Shown here in pieces: positions 35,140 to 43,994 of a stretch of DNA of 64,000 nt. The translations under genes and the position numbers were made by a program. A model generated the notes under the pieces. It searched no databases and had not been told where the DNA came from. It worked only from the letters and a program-made list of their open reading frames with translations. Source of the stretch: Anabaena sp. UHCC 0204 (GTDB lineage: Bacteria; Cyanobacteriota; Cyanobacteriia; Cyanobacteriales; Nostocaceae); the NCBI RefSeq assembly GCF_009711975.1, contig NZ_VIKW01000005.1:62001-126000 (forward strand). The letters are read 5' to 3'. Position 1 is the first letter of the stretch. Each line of letters opens with the position of its first letter.

Positions 35140-35895
35140 ATGAATCAGTCAAATGATAGTGGAATACTTGAACAGATTGTTAACACAGTGATGGGGGTGA
35201 AAAATGGAAATCAACAACAATTCCTTAATACATCAGCCGCGACCACAAAAGAATTAGATATCAAGGCAGTTTTAGTTTATAAATTAGGAACTATTCTACA
35301 AATAGGAGTGATGATTATTGTATTACTGGGAATGGAAAAACTAGTAACGTTCATTGATCAAAATTCTTCTTTTCCCAGTTGGTTTAGCACTTTACTGACT
35401 GCATTATTTTTTGCTTTATTAAGTATCCGTTCCCGAATTTTTTCGCTTTTAGATAATACCCGCTCTCGGACAACTTATGATCAAGTAATTAGACCAAAAT
35501 GGTCGCCACCACCTTTAGCATTTCCCATAGTTTGGATGATCATTGCTGTGTTGCGGGTAATTTCTTCTGTGTTAGTTTGGCAGCAAATGAATCACCAATT
35601 TTTAGTATTGCCTTTAATTTTGTTTGTGATACATCTTTCTTTCGGTGATACTTGGAATACGATTTTTACCGTAGAAAGAAGATTAGGTGCTGCTGTTCCC
35701 GTGGTTATTTTAGGTCCTTGGTTATCTGCCCTAGTAGTCACAGCAATTTATTGGCAAACTGTTCCTTTAGCGGGCATGATTTTATCTTTTTCTTGTGTAT
35801 GGCTAACGGTTGCTGCTGTATTGGTATTGAGAATTTGGCAATTAAATGGATCTGAGCCTTTGTATCCTTTAAAACTTACATTTGTAGAGAAATAA
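35140..35895 (+). CDS. TspO/MBR family protein
   Basis: A 251-aa membrane protein. The C-terminal 165 residues have TspO features: IRPKWSPPPLAFPIVWMIIA at the first helix, WQQMNH, LSFGDTWNTIF and five membrane segments. TspO proteins bind tetrapyrroles and regulate stress-linked porphyrin responses. This one carries an extra N-terminal region of about 85 residues with two more hydrophobic segments (IGVMIIVLLGMEKL, LLTALFFALLSI), so it is longer than the usual 160 aa. The function is inferred from the family. Confidence 0.78.
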   Translation: MNQSNDSGILEQIVNTVMGVKNGNQQQFLNTSAATTKELDIKAVLVYKLGTILQIGVMIIVLLGMEKLVTFIDQNSSFPSWFSTLLTALFFALLSIRSRIFSLLDNTRSRTTYDQVIRPKWSPPPLAFPIVWMIIAVLRVISSVLVWQQMNHQFLVLPLILFVIHLSFGDTWNTIFTVERRLGAAVPVVILGPWLSALVVTAIYWQTVPLAGMILSFSCVWLTVAAVLVLRIWQLNGSEPLYPLKLTFVEK

Positions 35896-35899
35896 ATCC

Positions 35900-36015
35900 T
35901 GACTGGGCGCAGACTGGGTGCAGACTGGGCGCAGGGACTGCGCCGCCAGTGAGCATATAGGCCGCTCGTTTTTCTGTCAAGTTGTGCAGACTGGGCGCAG
36001 GGACTGCGCCCCTAC
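35900..36015. repeat. GACTGGGCGCAG repeat cluster
   Basis: Four copies of CAGACTGGGCGCAG or near variants. Two carry the hairpin GGCGCAGGGACTGCGCC (around 35928-35944 and 35993-36009). A related GGCGCAGG-TCCTGCGCC hairpin lies at 7129-7148. It fills the gap between two convergent genes. Confidence 0.75.
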
Positions 36016-36026
36016 ATCCTGCTGTA

Positions 36027-36314
36027 TTAAATTTCCGTTCCTAAACTCTGAGCATAAATAACTTCAATATTGCTACCAAATTCCACTTTGTCTAAAGATT
36101 CTGCGAAAAAGACAAAACCCTTATATGCTGTGACATATTTATATATTTTCGTAAAATAACCTTCACTGGTGACAATGACAAGCGGCTCTTCACCTTTGGA
36201 GAGAATATTTAAAAAATTATCTAACTTCACACAGATACCAGTTCCTCTATGAGTGAAAATACTCCCACCAATAGCAGCAGGTTGAGCAGCCGCGTCACCA
36301 CTGTAATAGCTCAT
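36027..36314 (-). CDS. Small soluble protein of unknown function
   Basis: A 95-aa protein starting MSYYSGDAAAQPAAIGGSIF. It is beta-rich, with strands such as GICVKLDNFLNIL, LVIVTSEGYFTKIYKYV and FVFFAESLDKVEF. There is no signal, membrane segment or catalytic motif. It may share a transcript with the chorismate mutase gene 40 bp upstream on the same strand. I do not recognise the family. Confidence 0.65.
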   Translation of the reverse strand: MSYYSGDAAAQPAAIGGSIFTHRGTGICVKLDNFLNILSKGEEPLVIVTSEGYFTKIYKYVTAYKGFVFFAESLDKVEFGSNIEVIYAQSLGTEI

Positions 36315-36354
36315 TTGGCGCTAATTTTTACTTATGTTATTGACTCTGCTGATT

Positions 36355-36768
36355 TTAAACTTTCGTCTCCATTACGTGCTGTGAAGTTTGTAACGTTTGG
36401 GGTAAACTCCAATCTGGACGAAGTTTAGCTGCTTGGCGTAAATAAATGTGGTGAATTGGGGTAGAAGTTGGTAAATTAGCGTGAATTAAAAAGCGAATAC
36501 AGCGCGGTAAACTGCCTTCAACGTACATTTGTTGGACATCTAACATAGCTACACTATCCCATAGAGGACGACTGCGAGCGATCGCGGCTGGGAAAATAGC
36601 ATCTAAATCTTTTGTCACTGAAAAAGTCACACTAATCATATTGTCTGGCTGAAGTTGATTTCTTTGCTCCAACTCATCCAATAATTCTGTCACTGAGTCT
36701 CGAATTGCTTCGATGCTGTTTTCTGCAACGGTTGTTGCACCACGAATTGCTCGCATTTGCCATTCCAC
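36355..36768 (-). CDS. aroH: Chorismate mutase (AroH type)
   Basis: 137 aa from a GTG at 36768, nine bases after a strong AAAGGAGG ribosome site. The frame is open further upstream only through STRR DNA, so the longer form is rejected. It is an AroH-class trimeric chorismate mutase with MRAIRGATTVAENSIEAI at the N-terminus (catalytic Arg), SVTFSVTKDLDAIFPA and CIRFLIHANLPTS. It converts chorismate to prephenate for Phe/Tyr synthesis. sppA lies upstream on the same strand across the STRR tract. Confidence 0.92.
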   Translation of the reverse strand: MEWQMRAIRGATTVAENSIEAIRDSVTELLDELEQRNQLQPDNMISVTFSVTKDLDAIFPAAIARSRPLWDSVAMLDVQQMYVEGSLPRCIRFLIHANLPTSTPIHHIYLRQAAKLRPDWSLPQTLQTSQHVMETKV

Positions 36769-36787
36769 TACTAAAATCCTCCTTTTG

Positions 36788-36828
36788 TTAGTTGTTAGTT
36801 GTCCGTTGTCCGTTGTCAATTGTTATTT
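36788..36828. repeat. STRR tract (GTTGTCC / GTTGTTA)n
   Basis: About five heptamers (TTAGTTG, TCCGTTG, TCAATTG) fill the gap between sppA and aroH. Confidence 0.8.
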
Positions 36829-37650
36829 CTATGGGCGATATAACCACATGGGTAAACCACTTGTGGACATTTCAAACTCTAACCAATCAATTCCAGCACT
36901 AATACCTGATTTGGCTAGACGACTTCCTGGTAGAATACGGCTCAACAATGGTTTCCGTTCTTCTAGCGTATAACAAGGAGTTTTCTCTGGATCAAGTCCT
37001 ACCAATTCGGCTGTCCAACGTCGTGCGTCTTCTTCTGTCCCTAAGCGGTCTACAACACCCAATTCTAAGGCTTGTTGTCCGGTAAAAATCCGGCCGTCAG
37101 CGAAGCTTTTTACCTTATCTACCGTGAGTGAACGCGCTTGTGCTACCGTTTCCACAAATTGTTGATAACTACAATCAATCAATTCTTGCAGAATGATTTG
37201 TTCTTGTTCTGTTAGTTCCCTATCAAAAGCTAATATATCTTTGTAGGGTCCAGATTTAATCACTTTAAAGGAAACACCAATTTTTTCCAGTAGCACTTCT
37301 ATGTTGTTTCCCCGCAAAATCACACCAATACTACCTGTAATCGTGCCTGGGTTCGCCATAATATGCTCTGCACCCATACCAATATAAACGCCACCAGAGG
37401 CGGAAATATTGCCGAAGCTGGCGACAATCTTGGTTTTCTTGCCCAATCTCTTCAGGGCGCTATATATTTCTTGGGAATCTCCCACAGTACCCCCAGGACT
37501 ATCAATGCGTAGCAGTAAAGCGGGAAATTTACTTTCTTCTACGGTTTTTAGGGCTTCTAGGACGTGCTTACGGGTTGCACCAGCGATCGCACCGCTAACT
37601 TCAATCCGCGCAATTTGTTTACGAAAGTTGGGCTTAAAGGGCCAAATCAT
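36829..37650 (-). CDS. sppA: Signal peptide peptidase SppA, short (36K) type
   Basis: A 273-aa serine protease of family S49. RIDSPGGTVGDSQEIY is the oxyanion strand, NISASGGVYIGMGAEHI carries the nucleophile Ser, and GSIGVI with FKVIKSGPYKD carries the catalytic Lys region. There is no clear N-terminal anchor, so it resembles the soluble single-domain form. It degrades cleaved signal peptides. Several S49 paralogues occur in cyanobacteria. Confidence 0.9.
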   Translation of the reverse strand: MIWPFKPNFRKQIARIEVSGAIAGATRKHVLEALKTVEESKFPALLLRIDSPGGTVGDSQEIYSALKRLGKKTKIVASFGNISASGGVYIGMGAEHIMANPGTITGSIGVILRGNNIEVLLEKIGVSFKVIKSGPYKDILAFDRELTEQEQIILQELIDCSYQQFVETVAQARSLTVDKVKSFADGRIFTGQQALELGVVDRLGTEEDARRWTAELVGLDPEKTPCYTLEERKPLLSRILPGSRLAKSGISAGIDWLEFEMSTSGLPMWLYRP

Positions 37651-38210
37651 GAGCAGTTAAATAACTTTTGAATATTCTGAATATATTTAATTTGACACTC
37701 TCTTGCCACAGCGTCAGCGGTGATCATCAATTCTCGTTTCCCAGAAACTGTAGTCAGAAGTCGTAGGGGCGAAGCATTCGGAAAATAATCTTGGGAAAAA
37801 ACCGATAATTTATCGCCTGAATGCTGATGCTTCCAGCACGCTCCGCGAACGCCCGTACAAAAGTCAGGAGTAAAACCCTGTGAGGGAAGGAGTTTTCATT
37901 GATGTCCTCACTACATTGGCGGTTTTTATAAGTCCCAAAAAAAAGCTTAAGGAAATTTTTAGATTTTATATGTAGTTTTATTTGGTATTTTTAAGGAACA
38001 AGAAGCAAGTATTGAAAAATATTAGCTTATACGAAACAAATATCCATACAATAGCATTGTATTATATTGCTACAACACAGAAGAATAAAATATTAACAGA
38101 AATAACAAAATAGAAATCTCCAGCACAGAGCCTAGCTTTTAGCAAAGATATCAATTATTTATTTTGTCATTGCGTAGTTCATCAGAGCAACTTGAGAGCA
38201 GTGGTGACTT
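37651..38210. other. Intergenic stretch with one foldback repeat
   Basis: 560 bp upstream of sppA. The first 210 bp hold the foldback repeat listed separately. The rest is AT-rich and shows only a small inverted repeat ACAAT-agc-ATTGT near 38049-38061. No RNA gene or protein frame was found. Confidence 0.4.
37763..37858. repeat. Foldback interspersed repeat, copy 2
   Basis: Begins GTAGGGGCGAAGCATTCGG and ends GCTCCGCGAACGCCCGTAC. It is the same length (about 95 bp) and block content as the copy at 34948-35043, read on the other strand. Confidence 0.8.
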
Positions 38211-38507
38211 TCAAGAATCAGTCCGCAGAATTTGATGGCGGTAATGAGCATAGACATCAAATAGCGCCCCGACAAATCCACAAGTTAGACTAATGATCAA
38301 TAGACCATTAAGGGAACTTCCACTACCAAAAGTGGCCAGAAAATGTAGAATCGGCATAGAGAGATCCGAAATTATCCCTTGTAGCCCTGGAATGTAGCCA
38401 AAAAGGGATAAAACCAACAAAATCCCACCAACAAGGAAGACAGGGGCAATAAAACTAAAAATGGTGGTAAGGACTAGAGATCGCAAAAAATTACTAAAAA
38501 TAGTCAT
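38211..38507 (-). CDS. Small membrane protein of unknown function
   Basis: A 98-aa protein with two or three hydrophobic segments (IAPVFLVGGILLVLSLFGYI, ILHFLATF, LLIISLTCGFVGALF) and a basic C-terminal tail (HYRHQILRTDS). It is likely an inner-membrane protein. No family is recognised. It stands alone, with more than 300 bp of noncoding DNA on each side. Confidence 0.6.
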   Translation of the reverse strand: MTIFSNFLRSLVLTTIFSFIAPVFLVGGILLVLSLFGYIPGLQGIISDLSMPILHFLATFGSGSSLNGLLIISLTCGFVGALFDVYAHYRHQILRTDS

Positions 38508-38847
38508 TGTTAGACCTGGTTAATGGGTAACTCAAGTAATAGCCAAAAATTTATCTGCTACTTTCTACAATACTGGCGATCGCTCTTAAACATCCATTTC
38601 GTCAAGAATCTTAAGTTTTCATTAAATTACACTGGTAATAGTTATCCCCAGACAATGGGATTTTTTTTATGTTCAATATCCAGAAAACCCTGAGATAATT
38701 AGGATTTACACCTCAGTGTGTAGTTTAGCTATAAGTAGCAGCACTGTAAAACCTAGCTTAATTTTATGAGACTAGTCGTAAACTAAGTTAATGTTTAAAG
38801 CAAAAGAAAAATATGCTATGAGCATATAAGCTATTAATACAAAAGGT
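38508..38847. other. Divergent intergenic region
   Basis: 340 bp between the small membrane protein and the glycosyltransferase gene. A short ATCCC/GGGAT hairpin followed by eight T lies at 38644-38668, but no gene reads into it. Promoters for both neighbours must lie here; none is clear. Confidence 0.35.
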
Positions 38848-40110
38848 ATGGAAACTGCTTCTATGGACCCTAAACGGGTTTTATTTTTACACCCTAACTT
38901 TCCCGCTCAATTCCGGCATTTAGCTACAGCTTTAGCCCAAAATAGTAATTATCAAGTTGTATTTGGTACTAATCGTCAGGAAGGAACAATCCCCGGTGTA
39001 TTTAAGGCTATTTATGAACCTTCCCGTCAAGCTACTGCACCAACTCATCATTATGTCCGCAATTTAGAAAATGCAGTTCTCACAGGACAAGCTATATATA
39101 GGATGGCAGAACAACTGAAAGCACAGGGTTTTGTCCCAGACATAGTTTATGGTCATTCCGGTTGGGGTCCAACATTATTTATCAAAGAAATTTTCCCCAA
39201 AGCCGAATTATTGTGTTTCTTTGAATGGTTTTATCATGCTCGTGGATCTGATGCCGATTTTGACCCCAGCGAACCCCTCAGTGCAGATGATCAATGTCGG
39301 ATTCGTGTAAAAAATGCGCCAATTTTGTTAGATCTATCCAGTTGTGATAGCGGACTTGCTCCTACTCACTGGCAGCGTCAACAATTTCCTCTAGAATATC
39401 ATAGTAAAATTACTGTATGTCATGATGGTATTGATACTAATTTTTTTAAACCCAATCCAGGAGCTAAATTAGTTTTACCCCGTATTCATCTTGACCTTTC
39501 CCACATAGAAGAATTAGTAACTTATGTAGGCAGGGGGATGGAACCTTATCGGGGTTTTCCCCAGTTTATGGAAGCAGTAGCATTAATTCAACAACGAAGA
39601 CCTCACGCTCATGTTGTAGTTGTGGGAGAAGATAGAGTAGCTTATGGGAAAACTCTCCCCGATGGCAAAAGTTATAAACAGTTAATGTTAGAAAAATTAG
39701 ATTTGGATTTATCTAGATTGCACTTTACTGGTAGATTGCCTTACGATGAATATCTGCAAGTATTACAAGCTTCCTCAGCCCATATTTATTTAACCCGTCC
39801 CTTTGTTTTATCCTGGTCAATGTTAGAAGCAATGGCCGCTGGATGTTTGTTAGTAGCGTCTAATACTCCCCCTGTCTTAGAGGTAATTAAAGATGGGAAA
39901 AATGGACTGCTAGTAGATTTCTTTTCTCCCCAGGAAATTGCCCAAAGAGTAGATGAAGCCTTAGATAATGCCAAAGATATGCTCTCTATTCGGATAAAAG
40001 CGAGAAAAACAATTATTCAGAATTATAATTTAGAAATCCTTTTACCACAACATTTAAATTGGTTATTGGGTAATAAAACTGCCGTTATATCTCATGGATT
40101 TTCAAAGTAA
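38848..40110 (+). CDS. GT4 family glycosyltransferase
   Basis: A 420-aa GT-B-fold enzyme. The N-terminal half begins RVLFLHPNFPAQFRHLATAL. The C-terminal nucleotide-sugar lobe has ITVCHDGIDTNFFKP, YVGRGMEPYRGFPQFMEAV, HFTGRLPYDEYLQVL and the retaining-GT4 signature EAMAAGCLLVASNTPPVLEV. It probably transfers a sugar to a cell-surface glycan or lipid. Donor and acceptor are unknown. It is a single gene. Confidence 0.9.
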   Translation: METASMDPKRVLFLHPNFPAQFRHLATALAQNSNYQVVFGTNRQEGTIPGVFKAIYEPSRQATAPTHHYVRNLENAVLTGQAIYRMAEQLKAQGFVPDIVYGHSGWGPTLFIKEIFPKAELLCFFEWFYHARGSDADFDPSEPLSADDQCRIRVKNAPILLDLSSCDSGLAPTHWQRQQFPLEYHSKITVCHDGIDTNFFKPNPGAKLVLPRIHLDLSHIEELVTYVGRGMEPYRGFPQFMEAVALIQQRRPHAHVVVVGEDRVAYGKTLPDGKSYKQLMLEKLDLDLSRLHFTGRLPYDEYLQVLQASSAHIYLTRPFVLSWSMLEAMAAGCLLVASNTPPVLEVIKDGKNGLLVDFFSPQEIAQRVDEALDNAKDMLSIRIKARKTIIQNYNLEILLPQHLNWLLGNKTAVISHGFSK

Positions 40111-40249
40111 TTTAATTGACCAGCGCAGTCAAAGAAAATTAAACCTATTAGCTATACTGACCGAAGCGATCGCTTCTTGGTAGAATTTAGGTATGCACCA
40201 TAACCCATTTTATAAATCAATACCCTTAGTGTTAAAAATAAATCATTGT

Positions 40250-40274
40250 AGGGGAATAGCAATGCTATGCCCTT
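40250..40274. repeat. Short palindromic repeat
   Basis: GGGGAATAGCA followed by TGCTATGCCC pairs imperfectly. Such GGGCATAGC/GCTATGCCC hairpins recur between genes in these genomes as far as I recall. It is 65 bp before the MlaE start. Confidence 0.4.
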
Positions 40275-40337
40275 AGCAGGTTTAAATATTTATTTTTGTC
40301 AATGTTGATTCTATTCCCAACTACCAGTAAGTAACCA

Positions 40338-41117
40338 ATGAGCAAATCCAGTTTCGGAACATGGAGTCAGCGATTGCTGGCCGCAATTTTTTTAGGTGGA
40401 CAAGCCTTAGTTCACCTTCTCAAAGGTAAAATTCATCGCCGCAATACCATAGAACAACTAGTCATGGTAGGACCAGACTCCCTCTTTATTGCTTTATTAA
40501 CAGCTATATTCGTGGGTGCAGTATTTACAATTCAGGTAGCACGGGAATTTATAAACTTTGGAGCAGGAAACCTCGTTGGTGGAGTTTTAGCAGTAGCATT
40601 AACTAGAGAACTGACACCTGTATTAACAGCAGTAATTTTAGCAGGACGGGTAGGCTCGGCTTTTGCAGCGGAAATTGGCACAATGAAAGTTACAGAACAA
40701 ATAGATGCTCTATTAATTCTCAAAACAGATCCTATTGATTATCTAGTCATTCCTCGTCTGTTGGCTTGCTTCATCATGCTGCCTATCTTAACTTTGCTAT
40801 CTTTAATAACAGGAATGTCTGGAGGATTGCTCATAGCTACCAATATTTACAACCTTTCAGATACAGTATTTCTAGACTCAGCGCGTAACTTTCTCGATAT
40901 ATGGGATATTTGCAGCGCCATGATTAAAGCCTGTTGTTTTGGTGTATTAATCGCCATTATTGGTTGTAGTTGGGGCTTAACCACTACTGGAGGTGCTAAA
41001 GGTGTGGGACAATCTACTACAACTGCTGTTGTCACTGCTTTATTAGTTATATTTGTTAGCAACTTCTTTTTATCTTGGTTGATGTTTCAGGGAACTGGTA
41101 GTGGATTAGCAAATTAA
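40338..41117 (+). CDS. MlaE family ABC transporter permease
   Basis: A 259-aa membrane protein with about five or six helices. Family blocks are FIALLTAIFVGAVFTIQVAR, LTRELTPVLTAVILAGRVGS, AAEIGTMKVTEQIDAL and DYLVIPRLLACFIMLP. MlaE permeases move phospholipids between inner and outer membrane with an MlaF ATPase and an MCE-domain MlaD; chloroplast TGD1 is the plant counterpart. The partner genes are not adjacent here. A DUF3119 gene lies 130 bp downstream on the same strand. Confidence 0.92.
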   Translation: MSKSSFGTWSQRLLAAIFLGGQALVHLLKGKIHRRNTIEQLVMVGPDSLFIALLTAIFVGAVFTIQVAREFINFGAGNLVGGVLAVALTRELTPVLTAVILAGRVGSAFAAEIGTMKVTEQIDALLILKTDPIDYLVIPRLLACFIMLPILTLLSLITGMSGGLLIATNIYNLSDTVFLDSARNFLDIWDICSAMIKACCFGVLIAIIGCSWGLTTTGGAKGVGQSTTTAVVTALLVIFVSNFFLSWLMFQGTGSGLAN

Positions 41118-41247
41118 TACACTCCAGACGGAAGCCACGGAAATTCTTGGTTCAGCCAGTTCACTTAGACTTAACGATGATTTAGAAGTAATCAGTCCAG
41201 AAGCAATACAGAGTAATTAAGAATTATCCTCAGTAGGAGAAAAAATT

Positions 41248-41637
41248 ATGACTAGTTCATTGACACCTAACACCACCTCAACAGTAGAACTAAAGCCAAG
41301 TTACAATATTCCTGTTGTATTAGTGCTTGTGGCTATTCCCATATTTTTGATACAACCTTGGGTAGGAGGAATATTCGCCCTACTTGGTTTATTTTTGATG
41401 TTGCAAGCTGTAACATTGCGGTTTCAGTTTACCCCTACCGATTTTGATCTTTACCGAGGAGAAAAGTTAATTAAACGTTTTCCTTACCAAGAATGGCAAA
41501 ATTGGCGGATATTCTGGAATCGGGTTCCCATTTTGTTCTATTTTAAAGAAATTAACAGTATTCACTTTTTGCCAATTTTATTTGACCCTAAAACCTTAAA
41601 ATCATGTTTAGAAGAACGTTGTCCACGAATTGATTAG
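41248..41637 (+). CDS. DUF3119 family protein
   Basis: A 129-aa protein with two closely spaced hydrophobic segments (IPVVLVLVAIPIFLIQP, GGIFALLGLFLMLQAV) and a soluble beta-rich C-terminus (FDLYRGEKLIKRFPYQEW, ILFYFKEINSIHFLP). It matches DUF3119, found in cyanobacteria and plastids, often beside MlaE and DUF3086 genes as here. Unknown function; a link to membrane lipid transport is inference from context. Confidence 0.85.
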   Translation: MTSSLTPNTTSTVELKPSYNIPVVLVLVAIPIFLIQPWVGGIFALLGLFLMLQAVTLRFQFTPTDFDLYRGEKLIKRFPYQEWQNWRIFWNRVPILFYFKEINSIHFLPILFDPKTLKSCLEERCPRID

Positions 41638-41709
41638 AGTTTTGGAGCTATTCGATTGTATATTTTGTGAAAGATATTTTTGTATCATGGGAAATTTAGA
41701 TTATTGTTT

Positions 41710-42909
41710 ATGAACCCAGAGGAATCTCAAACTCCAGAATCAATAGATGAATGGTTGGAACAAATAGAAGTACAACCCCCTACAGATGAAATACCCGCAA
41801 CCCCATCTGCTGATTTAAAATTAGAGGACGAAGTATCAACACAGGAATCCTCTTTGAATTCACCCATTATTGACACAACAACACCAGAATCTGAAGACTC
41901 ACTAGATATACAAGCCGCGCAACGAATCACTCAGTTGCAGCAGATGGAAGCTGACATAAAAGCAGAAATTGCTCAATTGGAAATTACATATAAAACTCTT
42001 CAGAGACAAGTCACTGTAACTCAAACCGCACTCTCGCAAGTTGTTCAAGAGTCATTATCGCAGTTAGAACAACGTAAACAAGCGTTACAAATCTCTGTAG
42101 AACAGTTAGAACGTCGTCAAGAAAGGGTTCGCAACGAAATGCGGACTACCTTTGCTGGGACATCTCAGGATTTAGCAATTCGGGTGCAGGGTTTCAAAGA
42201 CTATCTTACAGGTAGTTTACAGGATTTGGCATCAGCAGCAGAACAACTGCAACTTATCCAACCTGCAAAAGAACGGGAAAAGCCAGCACCAAGAGAAGCA
42301 AAATCTGCTAAAGAGCAAATGGCTAATTCCACGCTATCAGAAATGCCCCAACTTGGCCAACAGCAGTTTCAGGATACTACTAAAAAAATCCGCCGCTTAC
42401 TTGACCAATACCGCAACCAACCAGATTATTATGGACCACCTTGGCAGTTACGCCGTACCTTTGAACCAATTCACGCGGAAAGAGTCTCAAATTGGTTATT
42501 TACTTTAGGTGGAAGAGGTGCTTTGCGGACAATGGGTAGCCGCTTACAGAATATTTTAATTGCTTCATCAGCAATTTCGATTTTACATCAACTATATGGC
42601 GATCGCGTGCGAACTCTGATTTTAGCAAATACACCAGAACGTTTAGGTGAATGGCGACGGGGTTTACAAGATTGCTTAGGTATCGGCCGTCCTGATTTTG
42701 GACCCGACAGAGGAGTGATATTATTTGAAGCACCGACAGCTTTAGCCCAAAAAGCAGAGAGATTAGTGAAAGCTAATGAAATGCCTTTAATTATCATTGA
42801 TGATTCTGAAGAAAAAATCAGTTTAGGTTTACTACAATTCCCTCTCTGGTTAGCTTTTGCCCCTGATCCAAAAACCATGAAAGATCGGGATTTTGACGAT
42901 GATTTTTAA
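41710..42909 (+). CDS. DUF3086 family protein
   Basis: 399 aa from the ATG at 41710; a TTG ten codons upstream is rejected. An acidic N-terminus (1-70) is followed by a long coiled coil (75-180, ITQLQQMEADIKAEIAQLEI onward). The conserved DUF3086 domain lies at about 225-395 (RLLDQYRNQPDYYGPPWQLR, SNWLFTLGGRGALRTMGSRL, ANTPERLGEWRRGLQDCLGI). The function is unknown. Together with mlaE and DUF3119 it may form one unit. Confidence 0.85.
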   Translation: MNPEESQTPESIDEWLEQIEVQPPTDEIPATPSADLKLEDEVSTQESSLNSPIIDTTTPESEDSLDIQAAQRITQLQQMEADIKAEIAQLEITYKTLQRQVTVTQTALSQVVQESLSQLEQRKQALQISVEQLERRQERVRNEMRTTFAGTSQDLAIRVQGFKDYLTGSLQDLASAAEQLQLIQPAKEREKPAPREAKSAKEQMANSTLSEMPQLGQQQFQDTTKKIRRLLDQYRNQPDYYGPPWQLRRTFEPIHAERVSNWLFTLGGRGALRTMGSRLQNILIASSAISILHQLYGDRVRTLILANTPERLGEWRRGLQDCLGIGRPDFGPDRGVILFEAPTALAQKAERLVKANEMPLIIIDDSEEKISLGLLQFPLWLAFAPDPKTMKDRDFDDDF

Positions 42910-43008
42910 TTGGTAATTTTTAATTGGTGACTTGCCCTGAGCGTAGCCGAAGGGTTGGTGATTGGCAAAACAACGGACAACGAACAACTGACAACTGACA
43001 ACTGACAA
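42910..43008. repeat. STRR and short repeat cluster
   Basis: TTTTAATTGG units at the start, then a CCCTGAGCGTAGCCGAAGGG palindrome-like repeat at 42937-42956, then CGGACAACG/CTGACAACTGACAA heptamers up to the plsY ATG. Confidence 0.75.
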
Positions 43009-43012
43009 ATTT

Positions 43013-43693
43013 ATGTTTATTTGGTTAACTTTGTGTGGAGTAGTTGTTTTATTAGCTTACCTCTTTGGTTCTTTCCCTACTGGATATCTGGCAGGTAAGC
43101 TATTAAAAGGAATTGATATTCGAGAAGTTGGTTCTGGTTCAACCGGTGCAACAAATGTTCTAAGAACTTTAGGAAAAGTCCCAGGGGCATTTGTATTATT
43201 AATTGATGCTTTGAAAGGAGCATTAGCAATAAATCTAGTTTATGCCTTATTTAATATTGCTGCTACTCAGAATTTAATTCCACCAACTGTAAACATCGAA
43301 ATTTGGCAACCTTATTTAGCAACTCTAACGGGTTTAGCCGCCCTTTTAGGACATAGTAAATCAATCTTTCTCGGTTTCACTGGTGGTAAATCTGTTGCTA
43401 CTGGTGTAGGACTTTTATTAGCACTAAGTTGGCAAGTTGGCTTATCAACAATAGGGGTTTTTGCTGTAGTAATTGCTATTTCCCGAATTGTATCTTTAAG
43501 TTCTATTGCTGGGGCTGTGGCTGTTTCTATTTTAATGGTAATTTTCCAGCAACCTTTAGCTTACATTCTTCTTGGTATTGCTGGAGGTTTATATGTAATT
43601 ATCCGTCACCGCACTAATATCGAGCGATTAATTGCGGGTATAGAACCGAAAATTGGGCAGAAGGTAGAAGTGCAAATAGAAGAAACCGCTTAG
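43013..43693 (+). CDS. plsY: Glycerol-3-phosphate acyltransferase PlsY
   Basis: A 226-aa membrane enzyme that acylates glycerol-3-phosphate from acyl-phosphate, the first step of phospholipid synthesis. It has the three family motifs: GSFPTGYLAGKLLKG, DIREVGSGSTGATNVLRTLGK and GHSKSIFLGFTGGKSVATGVG. Five or six membrane helices are predicted. The length is normal. It lies just downstream of the DUF3086 gene across an STRR tract. Confidence 0.94.
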   Translation: MFIWLTLCGVVVLLAYLFGSFPTGYLAGKLLKGIDIREVGSGSTGATNVLRTLGKVPGAFVLLIDALKGALAINLVYALFNIAATQNLIPPTVNIEIWQPYLATLTGLAALLGHSKSIFLGFTGGKSVATGVGLLLALSWQVGLSTIGVFAVVIAISRIVSLSSIAGAVAVSILMVIFQQPLAYILLGIAGGLYVIIRHRTNIERLIAGIEPKIGQKVEVQIEETA

Positions 43694-43798
43694 AGGATGT
43701 TTTAAAAGTCCCTCATGGTGTATCAACTATTTTCTGAATCTCCTTCTAATTTTTCCTTCCGGACTGGGCGCAGTCCCCGCGCCCCTACCTCCTGATTC

Positions 43799-43985
43799 CC
43801 GTAAGGGCGAAGCATTCGGGCGATTAATTATCGGTTTTTTCCACGTAGGGGCGAAGCATTCGGACGATTAATTATCGGTTTTTTCCCAAGTTTATTTTCC
43901 GAATGCTGATGCTTCCAGCACGCTTCGCGAACGCCCTTACAGCGAATGCTGATGCTTCCAGCCCCCGTTAGGGATACACCCCTAC
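43799..43985. repeat. Foldback interspersed repeat, compound copy 3
   Basis: The block GTAAGGGCGAAGCATTCGG...TTATCGGTTTTTTCC occurs twice in a row (43801-43842, 43854-43885). The right half TTTTCCGAATGCTGATGCTTCC...GAACGCCCTTAC follows, then a third partial end with GAATGCTGATGCTTCCAGC and GGGATACACCCCTAC. It looks like one element with a second partial copy inserted on each side. A CGCAGTCCCCGCGCCCCTAC repeat precedes it at 43769-43788. Confidence 0.8.
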
Positions 43986-43994
43986 GAAAAACCG

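Noticed and set aside
36769-36819. Longer chorismate mutase start at 36819
   Set aside because: The extra codons are STRR DNA, and a strong ribosome site precedes the GTG at 36768.
38644-38668. Rho-independent terminator (ATCCC/GGGAT plus T8)
   Set aside because: Both flanking genes read away from it and the stem is only 5 bp.
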